A program made the position numbers and the translations under genes. Positions 42,702-51,647 of a DNA stretch of 64,000 nt are shown here, piece after piece. The stretch lies in NCBI GenBank assembly GCA_036702975.1, contig DATNPX010000026.1, positions 62,001 through 126,000 of the forward strand, written 5' to 3'. How positions within the stretch are numbered: position 1 is the first letter of the stretch; each line of letters starts with the position of its first letter. Below the pieces are notes generated by a model. The model searched no databases, was not told the DNA's origin, and worked only from the letters and a program-made list of their open reading frames with translations. This DNA is from DATNPX01 sp036702975 (GTDB lineage: Bacteria > Cyanobacteriota > Vampirovibrionia > Obscuribacterales > Obscuribacteraceae).

Positions 42702-44786
42702 TCAAGAAAATTCGTAGTAGTCGACAAGAACATTAGGATACATATTTTCTCTCAAGAGGTCACTCGCGTTCGCAGGTCTTGGCTCGAGAACCGTGCTCAA
42801 CAGCAAGTCATTTACAAAAGATGCATCGTTCATTACAGTGCTAGGAAACAATGTTCCCCATTGCATCTTTTTGACACGCTCGGCGATTGCACCAATTTCA
42901 AAAGCGACGGGTTGAAGTCCGGATTGCACAGCAATGGACAGTGTATATGAAAACGTTTCCGGCCACACAGCAGGGAAGAAAGCCATGTGACATGGATTGG
43001 CCGCAAGAAGATCGTATATCTCCTCCTCTTTGTAGGGACCGAGCTCAATTAATCTAGCCGAACTGAAATTTACATTTTTCTCGCGTTCACCAAAGAGCAC
43101 GAATTCGATCGGTAGTTTTCTGTCAACGGCATCTGCACAGAGGTCACGAACCAACAAAGCGCCCTTGTGTTCAGCAAGAACTCCAATCAACGCCACGCGT
43201 AAAGTCTCACCGCGTTGCGGTGGTGCAAGTGCGAGCGATTCGCGAAAGTTGCAAACCTCTTGGTGCGGTCTAACGGAGGTGACCACACCTTTATAGTGCT
43301 TGCGAATGCGATTGGAAACATCTTCACTAGGAACAAAAACTCTCCTTGCAGATGAAAGAAGACGGTTATAGCTTTGGCGCCAGCTTCTAATCGAAGGGCT
43401 GCCAAAGTGCGACCCATTTTCCTCGAGACAGAGTTGGCACATTGCTTCTTCTGGCTCGCCACAATAAACACCGCTGTCATCGATTAGAAACACACGCGGG
43501 CAAATTGAGAGATATTCATGCAGCGTGACATCATATTTGATGCCGAGACGCGCTGCAATCGCAGGAACCAGATCAACGATACGCAAATCCATGTCGAAGA
43601 GACTATGAACATGAATATGCTTGATACCAAGCCGTCTTAAGATATCCACCAATTCGTCGAAAGACTCAACGAAATCGAAAGCATTCAAGTTGGGAACAAA
43701 GAGTTTTGGCGACTCAATAAAAAACTTAGTACGGTAACTCTTGATGGGACGCAGAAACAACACCGGTTGCCCCACACGCTCAAGAGCTTCGACCATTTCT
43801 TGCATGTGGCGTTCGGTACCTCCACCAAGATCATGACAAATAAAAAGAATCGGATTCGGTTGAGTCTCGCGAATGCGCGCGATATCTGCAGCTCGACGCA
43901 GTTCACTCGCTGGATCGAGTGTCGACCAGCGAGCAACCGATGGTAAAAAATCAGGATAACGCTCTCGAAGCGTCTGTGAATGAACCCGCTGCAATTCATT
44001 GCGTTCATGCCCAAACGAAACACTGCCGACGTGGCGGACATAAACATCGCCGGCCAAAAGGTGCTTCCAGCCAGACTGCAAGGCGCGACAGCAAAAGTCG
44101 TTTTCTTCACCGTAGCCTTTACCAAACGCTTCTGCATCAAAGAGTCCCACTTCTTTTAGACAATCACGCCGAATATACATGCAGAATCCGACCGCAGTTG
44201 GAATCTCAACGGACTGCCGCGCATTTGCCGAGGCCATGATCTCGTCCAACTGAGCTGGTGATACTTCTAGCGAAATGTCATTGTCATCATAAATGAGTGG
44301 ATAACTGCACAAGGTAGCATTGTCGGAAAATGGAGTCACCGAACCGACACGCTCTCGGCTGTAAGCTTGTTCCCTCAGGCGCGCAACCCAGTTGCCATAG
44401 ACGACAGTGTCTGAATTGAGAAGGATGATGTCGTTCTCAGATCTGGACATGGCATCATTTACAGTCTGCACAAATCCTTTATTGACCGAATTTCTAACTA
44501 AGGAAATGAGTCCTAACCCCGACAAGTAATCGAGCATGTCGGACAAGCTGGGCTCAGGAGATGCATCATCGATAACAACTATATTCGTCTGAGAACGGGC
44601 ATCTGTCCTTAACACACTTACGAGACAATCGAGGGTAGTTTTCAATCCTCTGTAGGCAGGAATGACAAGATCGATCAACGCTTCTTTTTTTTCTGACACT
44701 GCAGACAGTGACTCAATCGCAAAAGAATCAAACGTCTCTCGCACAAGTTCTTGGTCCGTGCTGTTTACGGCTCCGGCATTAGACAT
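42702..44786 (-). CDS. Two-domain glycosyltransferase (GT2 + GT4 fusion)
   Basis: 694 residues. Residues ~38-280 are a GT2 domain: DLVIPAYRGLKTTLDCLVSV, IVVIDDASPEPSLSDML, NDIILLNSDTVVYGNWVARL (DxD-like) and YGEENDFCCRALQSGWKHLL (the ED catalytic region). Residues ~310-690 are a GT4 domain: LFICHDLGGGTERHMQEMVE, then VTLHEYLSICPRVFLIDDSG, and AFFPAVWPETFSYTLSIAVQ (the EX7E-like segment with PE). Fused GTs usually add two sugars in sequence. The gene start overlaps the preceding gene by 8 bases (44779-44786), so it is co-transcribed with it. CxxC residues around position 435 are unexplained. Confidence 0.88.
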   Translation of the reverse strand: MSNAGAVNSTDQELVRETFDSFAIESLSAVSEKKEALIDLVIPAYRGLKTTLDCLVSVLRTDARSQTNIVVIDDASPEPSLSDMLDYLSGLGLISLVRNSVNKGFVQTVNDAMSRSENDIILLNSDTVVYGNWVARLREQAYSRERVGSVTPFSDNATLCSYPLIYDDNDISLEVSPAQLDEIMASANARQSVEIPTAVGFCMYIRRDCLKEVGLFDAEAFGKGYGEENDFCCRALQSGWKHLLAGDVYVRHVGSVSFGHERNELQRVHSQTLRERYPDFLPSVARWSTLDPASELRRAADIARIRETQPNPILFICHDLGGGTERHMQEMVEALERVGQPVLFLRPIKSYRTKFFIESPKLFVPNLNAFDFVESFDELVDILRRLGIKHIHVHSLFDMDLRIVDLVPAIAARLGIKYDVTLHEYLSICPRVFLIDDSGVYCGEPEEAMCQLCLEENGSHFGSPSIRSWRQSYNRLLSSARRVFVPSEDVSNRIRKHYKGVVTSVRPHQEVCNFRESLALAPPQRGETLRVALIGVLAEHKGALLVRDLCADAVDRKLPIEFVLFGEREKNVNFSSARLIELGPYKEEEIYDLLAANPCHMAFFPAVWPETFSYTLSIAVQSGLQPVAFEIGAIAERVKKMQWGTLFPSTVMNDASFVNDLLLSTVLEPRPANASDLLRENMYPNVLVDYYEFS

Positions 44787-46170
44787 GACGGGATATCTCG
44801 ATTGATTTACCGCGTTTTTTTGAGATCACTTGTCTCAGATTTCGTGCCGGTCCAGTAACAGCCTTGCCCACACGCCAGGCCCACGACTGAGTGAGATTCT
44901 GCACAAGGTGGTCTAGTCCGGCTGCATGTCGCTGCGATGCCGTGAGCTCAGCGCGGAGTCGCAACAGGCGTTGCTTCATCTTCTCTATTTCGCGACGATG
45001 TTGCACATCAGAAACATCACTTCCGTTCTTGAATGAATCTCCACTAAGAGCTTGATTGTCACCAGCGTTAGCGAGGGCGACTGCCCATTCAGAAGCCTCT
45101 TTAGCCAGCTTCACAAGATTGGAGTCTGGTAAACTCTCACGCTTTTGGTTTCTAAAGATCTCGAAAGCCTCACGAATCTCTTTCACATGTGAGGACAGTA
45201 GCCAATTTGTTCGAACGTCTTCAAATGCCTTCCGCCCGATTTTAACCCGCAAATCGCGGTCTTCGATAAGAGCGCTCAATTGCTTGTGCCATTCAAGCAA
45301 GTTACCGGCAAGCAATCCGTTGGCACCATCTGTAATGACGGTCTCGTATTGGGTTCCACGTGAATATACACCTGGCACTGATAGAGTGCTGTACTCCAGA
45401 TATTTGAGAAAGCTTTTGCACTGATTAAAGTGGCTCTGTGTCAGTGGTGCAACAAAAATATCGGCCTTCTGTTTAGCGAAGAATGGAACAAACAGATTGT
45501 ATTCACCGGGGCAGTTGGCTATGTGCTCAACGTACTTGTTTTCTTGCAAGCGCCCAACCGGTTCAACACCCCAAAGTTTAAGTTTGACCTTTCCCGCATA
45601 CTGATTGAGTAGACTGACCAGCACAGGTTCGATCGAATGTAAATCGTTCGCATGGGTTACTGTGCCCATGTACCCGATAATCACAGCTTCATCGGAAGAG
45701 GCCTCAGGAACAACAGCGAGATCTTTGAGATTCCACATTGAATCATCGAGATAGTTCGGAATAACTAAAACGTTTTCGTTATACTTTTTGACGGCGTTTT
45801 TCAAAGGCTCGTTGGTGACTAAAACCCAGTTCGCCTCCAACATCGCAGTCACATAGCGAAATTTGAAACTGGAGTAATGACGCCATTCAGGATGCTCTTT
45901 TGGCAAATCGATCAACAAGTCATCGGTTTCGTAAACTATAGGCTTATCGGCAGATCGCGCCAATGAGACGATCGCTGCGTACTTCTCAGGCTCATCAGCC
46001 GGAAATTGACGGTTAAAAAATACTAGATCGCAGCTCTCGACCGCCTGCTTCAGGTCACTCAAGTCAGTTTCAAGCTGCCCTCCCACCGCACGCAAGGGGC
46101 TCAATAAACGCAAATACAGGCAGGCACTAATCCAACTCGTACTGCAGCCAAGAACCTTGAGACTTTGCAT
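44779..46170 (-). CDS. GT4-like glycosyltransferase with C-terminal coiled coil
   Basis: 463 residues. A GT-B fold: VVFFNRQFPADEPEKYAAI-like N half with IVYETDDLLIDLP (ETDD motif), then IIGYMGTVTHANDLHSIEPV and KADIFVAPLTQSHFNQCKSF with the C-half donor site. A predicted coiled coil (~390-430; EIEKMKQRLLRLRAELTAS) and a short basic tail follow, perhaps for membrane or partner binding. Donor and acceptor unknown. A -10/-35 pair at 46264-46293 drives it, and its ribosome site is inside a hairpin (46176-46194). It is the first gene of the leftward operon 46170-40578, with an 8-base overlap into the next. Confidence 0.8.
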   Translation of the reverse strand: MQSLKVLGCSTSWISACLYLRLLSPLRAVGGQLETDLSDLKQAVESCDLVFFNRQFPADEPEKYAAIVSLARSADKPIVYETDDLLIDLPKEHPEWRHYSSFKFRYVTAMLEANWVLVTNEPLKNAVKKYNENVLVIPNYLDDSMWNLKDLAVVPEASSDEAVIIGYMGTVTHANDLHSIEPVLVSLLNQYAGKVKLKLWGVEPVGRLQENKYVEHIANCPGEYNLFVPFFAKQKADIFVAPLTQSHFNQCKSFLKYLEYSTLSVPGVYSRGTQYETVITDGANGLLAGNLLEWHKQLSALIEDRDLRVKIGRKAFEDVRTNWLLSSHVKEIREAFEIFRNQKRESLPDSNLVKLAKEASEWAVALANAGDNQALSGDSFKNGSDVSDVQHRREIEKMKQRLLRLRAELTASQRHAAGLDHLVQNLTQSWAWRVGKAVTGPARNLRQVISKKRGKSIEISRHV

Positions 46171-46175
46171 AACCT

Positions 46176-46194
46176 ACTCCGCTTTCTCAGCGGA
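46176..46194 (-). promoter_or_regulatory. Hairpin covering the ribosome site of the 46170 glycosyltransferase gene
   Basis: On the minus strand TCCGCT and AGCGGA form a perfect six-base stem with a GAGAA loop (46194-46178). The 3' arm contains the GGA of the ribosome site GGAGT (46180-46176), seven to eight bases before the ATG. Folding would hide the site, so translation of the operon's first gene may be damped or switched. Confidence 0.4.
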
Positions 46195-46480
46195 AAAAAC
46201 TTTCTACACTACTGCCGGACGGGTTCTCGTAGCCGCATTCCCCGAAAGCCTTCCACGCCGATAATTGTATGCTGTCGCTAGAGTGGCGCACAAGCTTAAG
46301 TTGATTCCTTTTTAACTTTTTTTGTTATGTACACTTTATCTAAGTGAAGATATCTGTTTCTAAACAGCACCTAACAAGGTCTTGGGCAGTATCATTTAGG
46401 TCTCGACTAGTACAAGTGCTGGTATCCGGTAGTTGTTCTGTAGGATCTTGCACCAGGCGCGATGGCAAAACGGTTTGCAC
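46195..46480. other. Divergent intergenic region of the glycan locus (310 bases with the hairpin)
   Basis: Besides the minus-strand promoter and hairpin listed here, it holds a T-rich tract (46307-46323) and a perfect CTGTTT-CT-AAACAG inverted repeat (46354-46367). No gene with a ribosome site is seen. The frame of the rightward gene continues up to a TTG at 46433, but the ATG at 46481 is more likely its start. Confidence 0.5.
46264..46293 (-). promoter_or_regulatory. Promoter of the leftward glycosyltransferase operon
   Basis: On the minus strand TTGTGC (46293-46288), 18 bases, TACAAT (46269-46264). The -10 has five of six consensus bases and the -35 three. The start would be near 46257, giving a leader of about 87 bases that ends in the ribosome-site hairpin. 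Confidence 0.45.
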
Positions 46481-47299
46481 ATGAAGCACCATATCCACGT
46501 CAAAACCTGTAAGAAACCTGAGATATTGCGGGAGTTTCTTACAAGTTTCGAGAAATTCGGTTATGCCGAGAGCGAAAATATTCTCACAGTCGGAGACGAT
46601 AATCCGGGAGAATGTCTCGAGATATTCAAGCAATTTCCTTGGATAGATGCCTATCTCACGGGCAACACCAACGCTATCTGGGCTAACAATAACCGGGGCA
46701 TAAAATACTTCCTAGAACACACTGATGCAGATGCGCTTATGCTACTGGACCACGATGTCGAGCTTCTAAAAACAGCATTGTTCGTAGAGATCGAGAGAGC
46801 CCACATCTATGAAAAACAGCATCACATAACCGGATTCGCTAAAGGACTCGATGGAATCGATGGGCTGCAAGTAGTTTTCCCTTGCGTCGCCGAATCGCAA
46901 TTTTTGAGGTGGCACCCGGGTTGTCACGGAGTAATGCTCTGGCAGACGAGAGCACTCATCGAGCAGGTTGGCTATCAACTGTCATTCGACTATTTTTACG
47001 GAGCTGAGCACGCCGAATACTCACATCGGTGCCTGGTCGCACAAGGGCAGTCAATGAAGTTGTATCCCGTCCTGAAAAGATCTGATCACTTCTTTCAGCT
47101 CAATCCAAACGACTTTTCAGCCTACCCTGTTGATTTTGAAAGAGTTACCGAAACGAACCAACAAAAAATGCTAGATCGTGACGCCGACACGATCCGAGGG
47201 AGAAATCTCAGGCAAAGGGAACACAACCTCGACAAAGAGATTATAGTTAAAAGCCGCGACAGACAAACGGCCGAAAGTATAAAGAATTCGCTGCTCTAG
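46481..47299 (+). CDS. Putative GT-A-type glycosyltransferase
   Basis: 272 residues from the ATG at 46481 (MKHHIHVKTCKKPEILREFL); an upstream TTG at 46433 adds a fragment without family character. The fold looks GT-A-like: HIHVKTCKKPEILREFLTSF, then AYLTGNTNAIWANNNRGIKY, and DADALMLLDHDVELL at the metal-binding DxD position. HPGCHGVMLWQTRALIEQVG and FDYFYGAEHAEYSHR match the acceptor-side region of GT2 enzymes, with a catalytic-type acidic pair. The C-terminal 40 residues are highly charged. It opens the rightward branch of the locus, 45 bases before the giant glycosyltransferase gene. Substrates unknown. Confidence 0.65.
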   Translation: MKHHIHVKTCKKPEILREFLTSFEKFGYAESENILTVGDDNPGECLEIFKQFPWIDAYLTGNTNAIWANNNRGIKYFLEHTDADALMLLDHDVELLKTALFVEIERAHIYEKQHHITGFAKGLDGIDGLQVVFPCVAESQFLRWHPGCHGVMLWQTRALIEQVGYQLSFDYFYGAEHAEYSHRCLVAQGQSMKLYPVLKRSDHFFQLNPNDFSAYPVDFERVTETNQQKMLDRDADTIRGRNLRQREHNLDKEIIVKSRDRQTAESIKNSLL

Positions 47300-47344
47300 T
47301 CTGTAGCGCCTGATCCGCAACGGATATATTCTCCAATAAGTGCG

Positions 47345-50300
47345 ATGATTCCTCAAGAAGCCCAACATTATCAAAGCCAAGGAAGCTCCGACCAACGGCA
47401 AGACAGGAAACAAAGCACGCAAGAGGTGCTGATTGTTTTGCCACAAAGTCGGTTGATCGCTGGCGGTGATCTATTGGCTAAATCTTTTTTCAGTTTAGCA
47501 AAAGGGCTAAGCAGCGCGGAAAGCAAAGTCAGCTTTCTCATATTCGACCACGGTGAGCAATCGAAAGAACAAATAGGTGAATTTCTGGCGCAATGCTCGC
47601 TATCAAACATCGAGCTGCAGTACTTGATTCCAGACAGATTCCCGTATCTGGTTGGGCCCGCAACCGCGTGTACCAGTTATCTTTTGTACCTCTGGCTGAT
47701 AGAAAACGACAAATATGATGTCGTGCACGTGCCTGATTGGCAAGGACTGGGATTCTTTGCTCAACTAGCTAAACATCAGGGATTGCGTTTCCAGAACGTT
47801 CATTTCGTTGTAGACGTATATGGGCCATCTTTCTGGAGAGCTACGGTCGATCAACGTTTCACTGCAAGCCCACTCTCGCTTGCGACTAACTTCATCGAAC
47901 GAGAGTCAGTGCGCTTGGCAGATTCTATTTTTGCACCGCTACCACTCTTGTTGAAGGTGATGGAAGCTGAGGGTTGGACACTGCCCAACCGGCAATATTG
48001 GCTGCAGCTTATGCAGAGAGAAAAGCTCGGTCACATTGCGGAGAGTCTGTCAGCCACCAGTGGAACCCAAAAGCTCACCGAGATTATATATTTTGGGCAA
48101 CTGGATCAACGAGACGGATTAGCCTCATTTTGTGACGCAATTGATGCTCACGTAGATTTGTTACGAGAGCGTCAGGTTACGTTCAGGGGCGAAATACCCC
48201 ATTCTTCGGAATCTCAACTACGCACCTATCTCGAAAAAAGAAGTAAAAACTGGAAGTCACCATGGCAATTCATACCAACTGAAGATCTATCCTCGTTCGA
48301 TAGTCTAAAAGGTGATGGAAAATTAGTCATCATTGGCGGTACCACCCGCAATTCACTGGTGCTTGCGATCCACTGTTCGCTAATGGGGATACCACTGCTA
48401 TATAACTCCTATGCAGCGAGTGCCAATGCGCAACTCATTCCAATAAGTCCTGCTGCATATTTTGATTCCGATAAGACACTCCAAGAAAAACTCAAGCAGG
48501 CCATTCAAAATGGTGTCTTTAGAGGCGAAGAAACGAATATCTCAAATGATCACAAACAATGGTGGAAAAATGCACACGCTACGATGTTCCGCACGTGCGA
48601 TGTGCGCGAGGATGTTAGTTCAGAACAGCCGTTGGTCTCTATATGCCTAGCCCACTACAACCGTCCGAAACTTCTCCAGTTAGCGTTGCAGTCCCTTGAC
48701 CGTCAGACTTACACCAACATCGAAGTAATAGTCGGAGACGACGGAAGCGACGGACCAGGCATCCAGCAAGAACTAGATAAACTCCAAGAAAAGTACCAAC
48801 ACCGTGGGTGGAAGATTCTCAGGCTTCCGCACAGGAATGTCGGTATCACTCGAACAAGCGCAGCAACCGAGGCGAAAGGCGAGTATCTGCTCTTCATGGA
48901 CGACGATAATATTGCACGCTCAGATGAAGTCACCACTCTCGTCGAAGTGTCATTGCGCACCGCGGCAGACATTGTAACAAGCGCGTTTGACGCATTTGAA
49001 GACAAAAATGACGAGCCTGATGACAAGCCACTCTATAGAAAGATCTTTCTTGGGAACGCTGTTGAATGTGGGCTCACAGAAAATGTGTTTGGTGATGCCA
49101 ACGCGTTGATCAAGCGCAGTTTATTTTTCAAATTACACGGATTCGATGACGAGCCAGCAGTCGCCTGGCAGGACTGGGATTTCTTTGCCAGAGCGGTCCT
49201 CAGCGGAGCGCACTTAGAGGCCGTTCCAGAACCATTGTACTTCTATAGAACATCCGAAACCAGCATGAACAAGACCTCATCAGAATGGCGCAGCGCACAA
49301 TCTATCATCGGACAATACAAGAAAGCGCTGCCACGTCAATTCGGTGCGATACCGGAGCTCCTTTTTGGTCTCAGCCGTATGAGTCCACAATTAGTTCCGT
49401 CCGCAGCAATCGAGGCACCTGAGCAAGCGAACATTTCAGATGAACCGCGTCCACCAATAAAAACAGTTAGGACTGAACCAATATCAACAATCCGACCGCA
49501 TCCGGAAAAGACAGAAAACGAGAATCGCAGCGCAAAAGATCTACCAAAACCGCCACTTGGTGAAACATTGGCAAATCTAGGGTCGCAGCCGCAATCATTG
49601 GCTGCACGACTGCGGAACAATCGGGTCGCAAAAATAGCATGGTGGATGTGCACGGGAAAACTCCCGGGCAAAATTATCGAGCGACAGCGGCGTCTCAACC
49701 AGATAAGCACCTCGCCATTGTTCGATAAAGAATGGTATCGGGATAAATATGGGGCAGAAGATCCTGTCAAGCATTACCTGGCAGTAGGTGGCGCGCAAGG
49801 TCTTGATCCTGGACCGAACTTCAACAGTCGTTGGTACAGGGAACGATATCCGGACAGTCAATCACTTCTGGTTACTCCGCTCGAACACTTTATCGAGGTT
49901 GGCATTCCATTGCATCGCACGGCTAGGCCTGAAGACGAGCCAGACTTTGCTGAGTTTGATGAGCAGTGGTATCGCCGCACAAACGCGGACTTATCGCAAA
50001 GCACTATCATGCCGTTTGCGCATTACATGTTGTTTGGCAAAGCGGAAGGTCGCTCACCCAACTTCAAATCCGAGCCAGACTTTCCTATTTTTGACTTCCA
50101 ATGGTATCGCCAGGAATATGGTGACCTCGGAGAATCTGATATACAGCTATTCATCGACTATTGCACCGAAGGCAAGCAAACCGGTAAATTCCCGAATGCT
50201 GATCTAAAGTTGCGTTCGTTATTCAACGCAGATTGGTACAAAGCAAGTTATCTGGACAGTATCGAAAGCGAGATAGATCCGCTGGAGCACTTTTTAAAAT

Positions 50301-51643
50301 ACGGACGGGAAAAAGGATTTGCTCCATACGCGGAAGCCGATCCGGAAGCGAAAGACTTTGACGAGGAATGGTACCGTTATCGTTACCCTGATATAAACGA
50401 TTTAGAGTTGCCACCATTGTGGCACTACTTACTATATGGTCGGCGTGAGGGAAGACTAAAAAAACCAGTAGATGGGCCAAGCTCAGTGGCTAGCGCTATA
50501 GCAAACCGGTTCCCGCTGCAACAACCGATGCGCATGTTTGCGCAACGCACAGCGACCAAGCGCTTAACAGTTTTCATTGATGATATAGAAGAGATCAAAT
50601 GCGCAGGACGATCAGGAACGGCGATAGTACTTGCAATGCTTTGTGCCGCACAGAACAACCTAGGTCTGAGAATCGTCTCCCGTGATTCATCAAATGTGGG
50701 GCCGCTACTCACTCGGACCGCCGAATTCTACGAAGTACAGCTATCGAAGTCACCCGAAATCGTGCATTACAACGATAAAAGTGATGATTTGTCAATCGGT
50801 CAATCGGACCTCTTTTTAACAACCTCGTGGCAGTCTACGCTAAGCGTTTCGAAAACTGTCCCCAGTAGACAGATAGTTTATTTGGTGCAGGATGACGAAC
50901 GGCTTCTTCTCCGCGGGCATGACGATCTACTGCGCTGTAGCGAGGCTATGACTAAAACGGATGTGAGATTTCTCGTCAACACAGCGCTCCTATTACAGCA
51001 TCTTAAGAACAGCGGACTCGACAGCTTCAATAGTCGTGCGATTTCATTCGAACCGGCATTTCCGCCGAAACACTTCTTTCCTCGCAAGCAACGAACAATG
51101 CTTGGCAGTGGCAAACGCAATTTCCTTTTTTATGCTGACCCAGAACGTTCAGAAACGATCTACTATCGGGGACTCGAGGTCATCGCAAATATAGTTGAGC
51201 AGAATATCTTATGCGAGGAGAGTTGGAATATTTACTTCGTAGGTGATAGCAAAACTCCACCCACATTCCCAAGAAGTGCACACATTAATATACTGGGGCA
51301 CCTAACTAGCGAACATTACGCACAAGCGCTGGGAGAGACTGACCTCGGTCTCGCGCTCATGCACATGCCGCATATTGGCTACCCAACCCTTGAGCTAGCG
51401 GCTAGTGGTGCTATAGCAGTAACCAACAGATTTGCGAACAAAGTCGTACTCAGCCACATTTGTGAAAACATAATTTGTGTGGAACCATCCGTAGAGGCGC
51501 TGACCGAGGGTATCTTAAAAGGAGTGACTTTGGCCACTAATCAGCGCGCACGCTCGGCTAACTTCGCTCAGCGAAGATTGAACACCGATTGGACAACTAG
51601 CTTTGCCCAGGTGATTCCATGGTTGCTAAAGGGCAAAGCCTAA
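47345..51643 (+). CDS. Giant three-module glycosyltransferase with six FDxxWY repeats
   Basis: 1432 residues. Residues ~25-420 form a GT-B-like module (VLIVLPQSRLIAGGDLLAKS; VVHVPDWQGLGFFAQLAKHQ). Residues ~425-665 are a GT2 domain (LVSICLAHYNRPKLLQLALQ; VIVGDDGSDGPGIQQELDKL; YLLFMDDDNIARSDE; AWQDWDFFARAVL). Residues ~670-790 are a linker. Six repeats follow at ~794-1041 (FDKEWYRDKY; FNSRWYRERYPD; FDEQWYRRTN; FDFQWYRQEYGD; FNADWYKASYLD; FDEEWYRYRYPD), each followed by HY/HF...G. The C-terminal ~370 residues are a GT4/WsaF-like module (HIGYPTLELAASGAIAVTNR). It probably adds several sugars in sequence in the cytoplasm. Only 4 bases separate it from the next gene. Confidence 0.85.
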   Translation: MIPQEAQHYQSQGSSDQRQDRKQSTQEVLIVLPQSRLIAGGDLLAKSFFSLAKGLSSAESKVSFLIFDHGEQSKEQIGEFLAQCSLSNIELQYLIPDRFPYLVGPATACTSYLLYLWLIENDKYDVVHVPDWQGLGFFAQLAKHQGLRFQNVHFVVDVYGPSFWRATVDQRFTASPLSLATNFIERESVRLADSIFAPLPLLLKVMEAEGWTLPNRQYWLQLMQREKLGHIAESLSATSGTQKLTEIIYFGQLDQRDGLASFCDAIDAHVDLLRERQVTFRGEIPHSSESQLRTYLEKRSKNWKSPWQFIPTEDLSSFDSLKGDGKLVIIGGTTRNSLVLAIHCSLMGIPLLYNSYAASANAQLIPISPAAYFDSDKTLQEKLKQAIQNGVFRGEETNISNDHKQWWKNAHATMFRTCDVREDVSSEQPLVSICLAHYNRPKLLQLALQSLDRQTYTNIEVIVGDDGSDGPGIQQELDKLQEKYQHRGWKILRLPHRNVGITRTSAATEAKGEYLLFMDDDNIARSDEVTTLVEVSLRTAADIVTSAFDAFEDKNDEPDDKPLYRKIFLGNAVECGLTENVFGDANALIKRSLFFKLHGFDDEPAVAWQDWDFFARAVLSGAHLEAVPEPLYFYRTSETSMNKTSSEWRSAQSIIGQYKKALPRQFGAIPELLFGLSRMSPQLVPSAAIEAPEQANISDEPRPPIKTVRTEPISTIRPHPEKTENENRSAKDLPKPPLGETLANLGSQPQSLAARLRNNRVAKIAWWMCTGKLPGKIIERQRRLNQISTSPLFDKEWYRDKYGAEDPVKHYLAVGGAQGLDPGPNFNSRWYRERYPDSQSLLVTPLEHFIEVGIPLHRTARPEDEPDFAEFDEQWYRRTNADLSQSTIMPFAHYMLFGKAEGRSPNFKSEPDFPIFDFQWYRQEYGDLGESDIQLFIDYCTEGKQTGKFPNADLKLRSLFNADWYKASYLDSIESEIDPLEHFLKYGREKGFAPYAEADPEAKDFDEEWYRYRYPDINDLELPPLWHYLLYGRREGRLKKPVDGPSSVASAIANRFPLQQPMRMFAQRTATKRLTVFIDDIEEIKCAGRSGTAIVLAMLCAAQNNLGLRIVSRDSSNVGPLLTRTAEFYEVQLSKSPEIVHYNDKSDDLSIGQSDLFLTTSWQSTLSVSKTVPSRQIVYLVQDDERLLLRGHDDLLRCSEAMTKTDVRFLVNTALLLQHLKNSGLDSFNSRAISFEPAFPPKHFFPRKQRTMLGSGKRNFLFYADPERSETIYYRGLEVIANIVEQNILCEESWNIYFVGDSKTPPTFPRSAHINILGHLTSEHYAQALGETDLGLALMHMPHIGYPTLELAASGAIAVTNRFANKVVLSHICENIICVEPSVEALTEGILKGVTLATNQRARSANFAQRRLNTDWTTSFAQVIPWLLKGKA

Positions 51644-51647
51644 TCAT

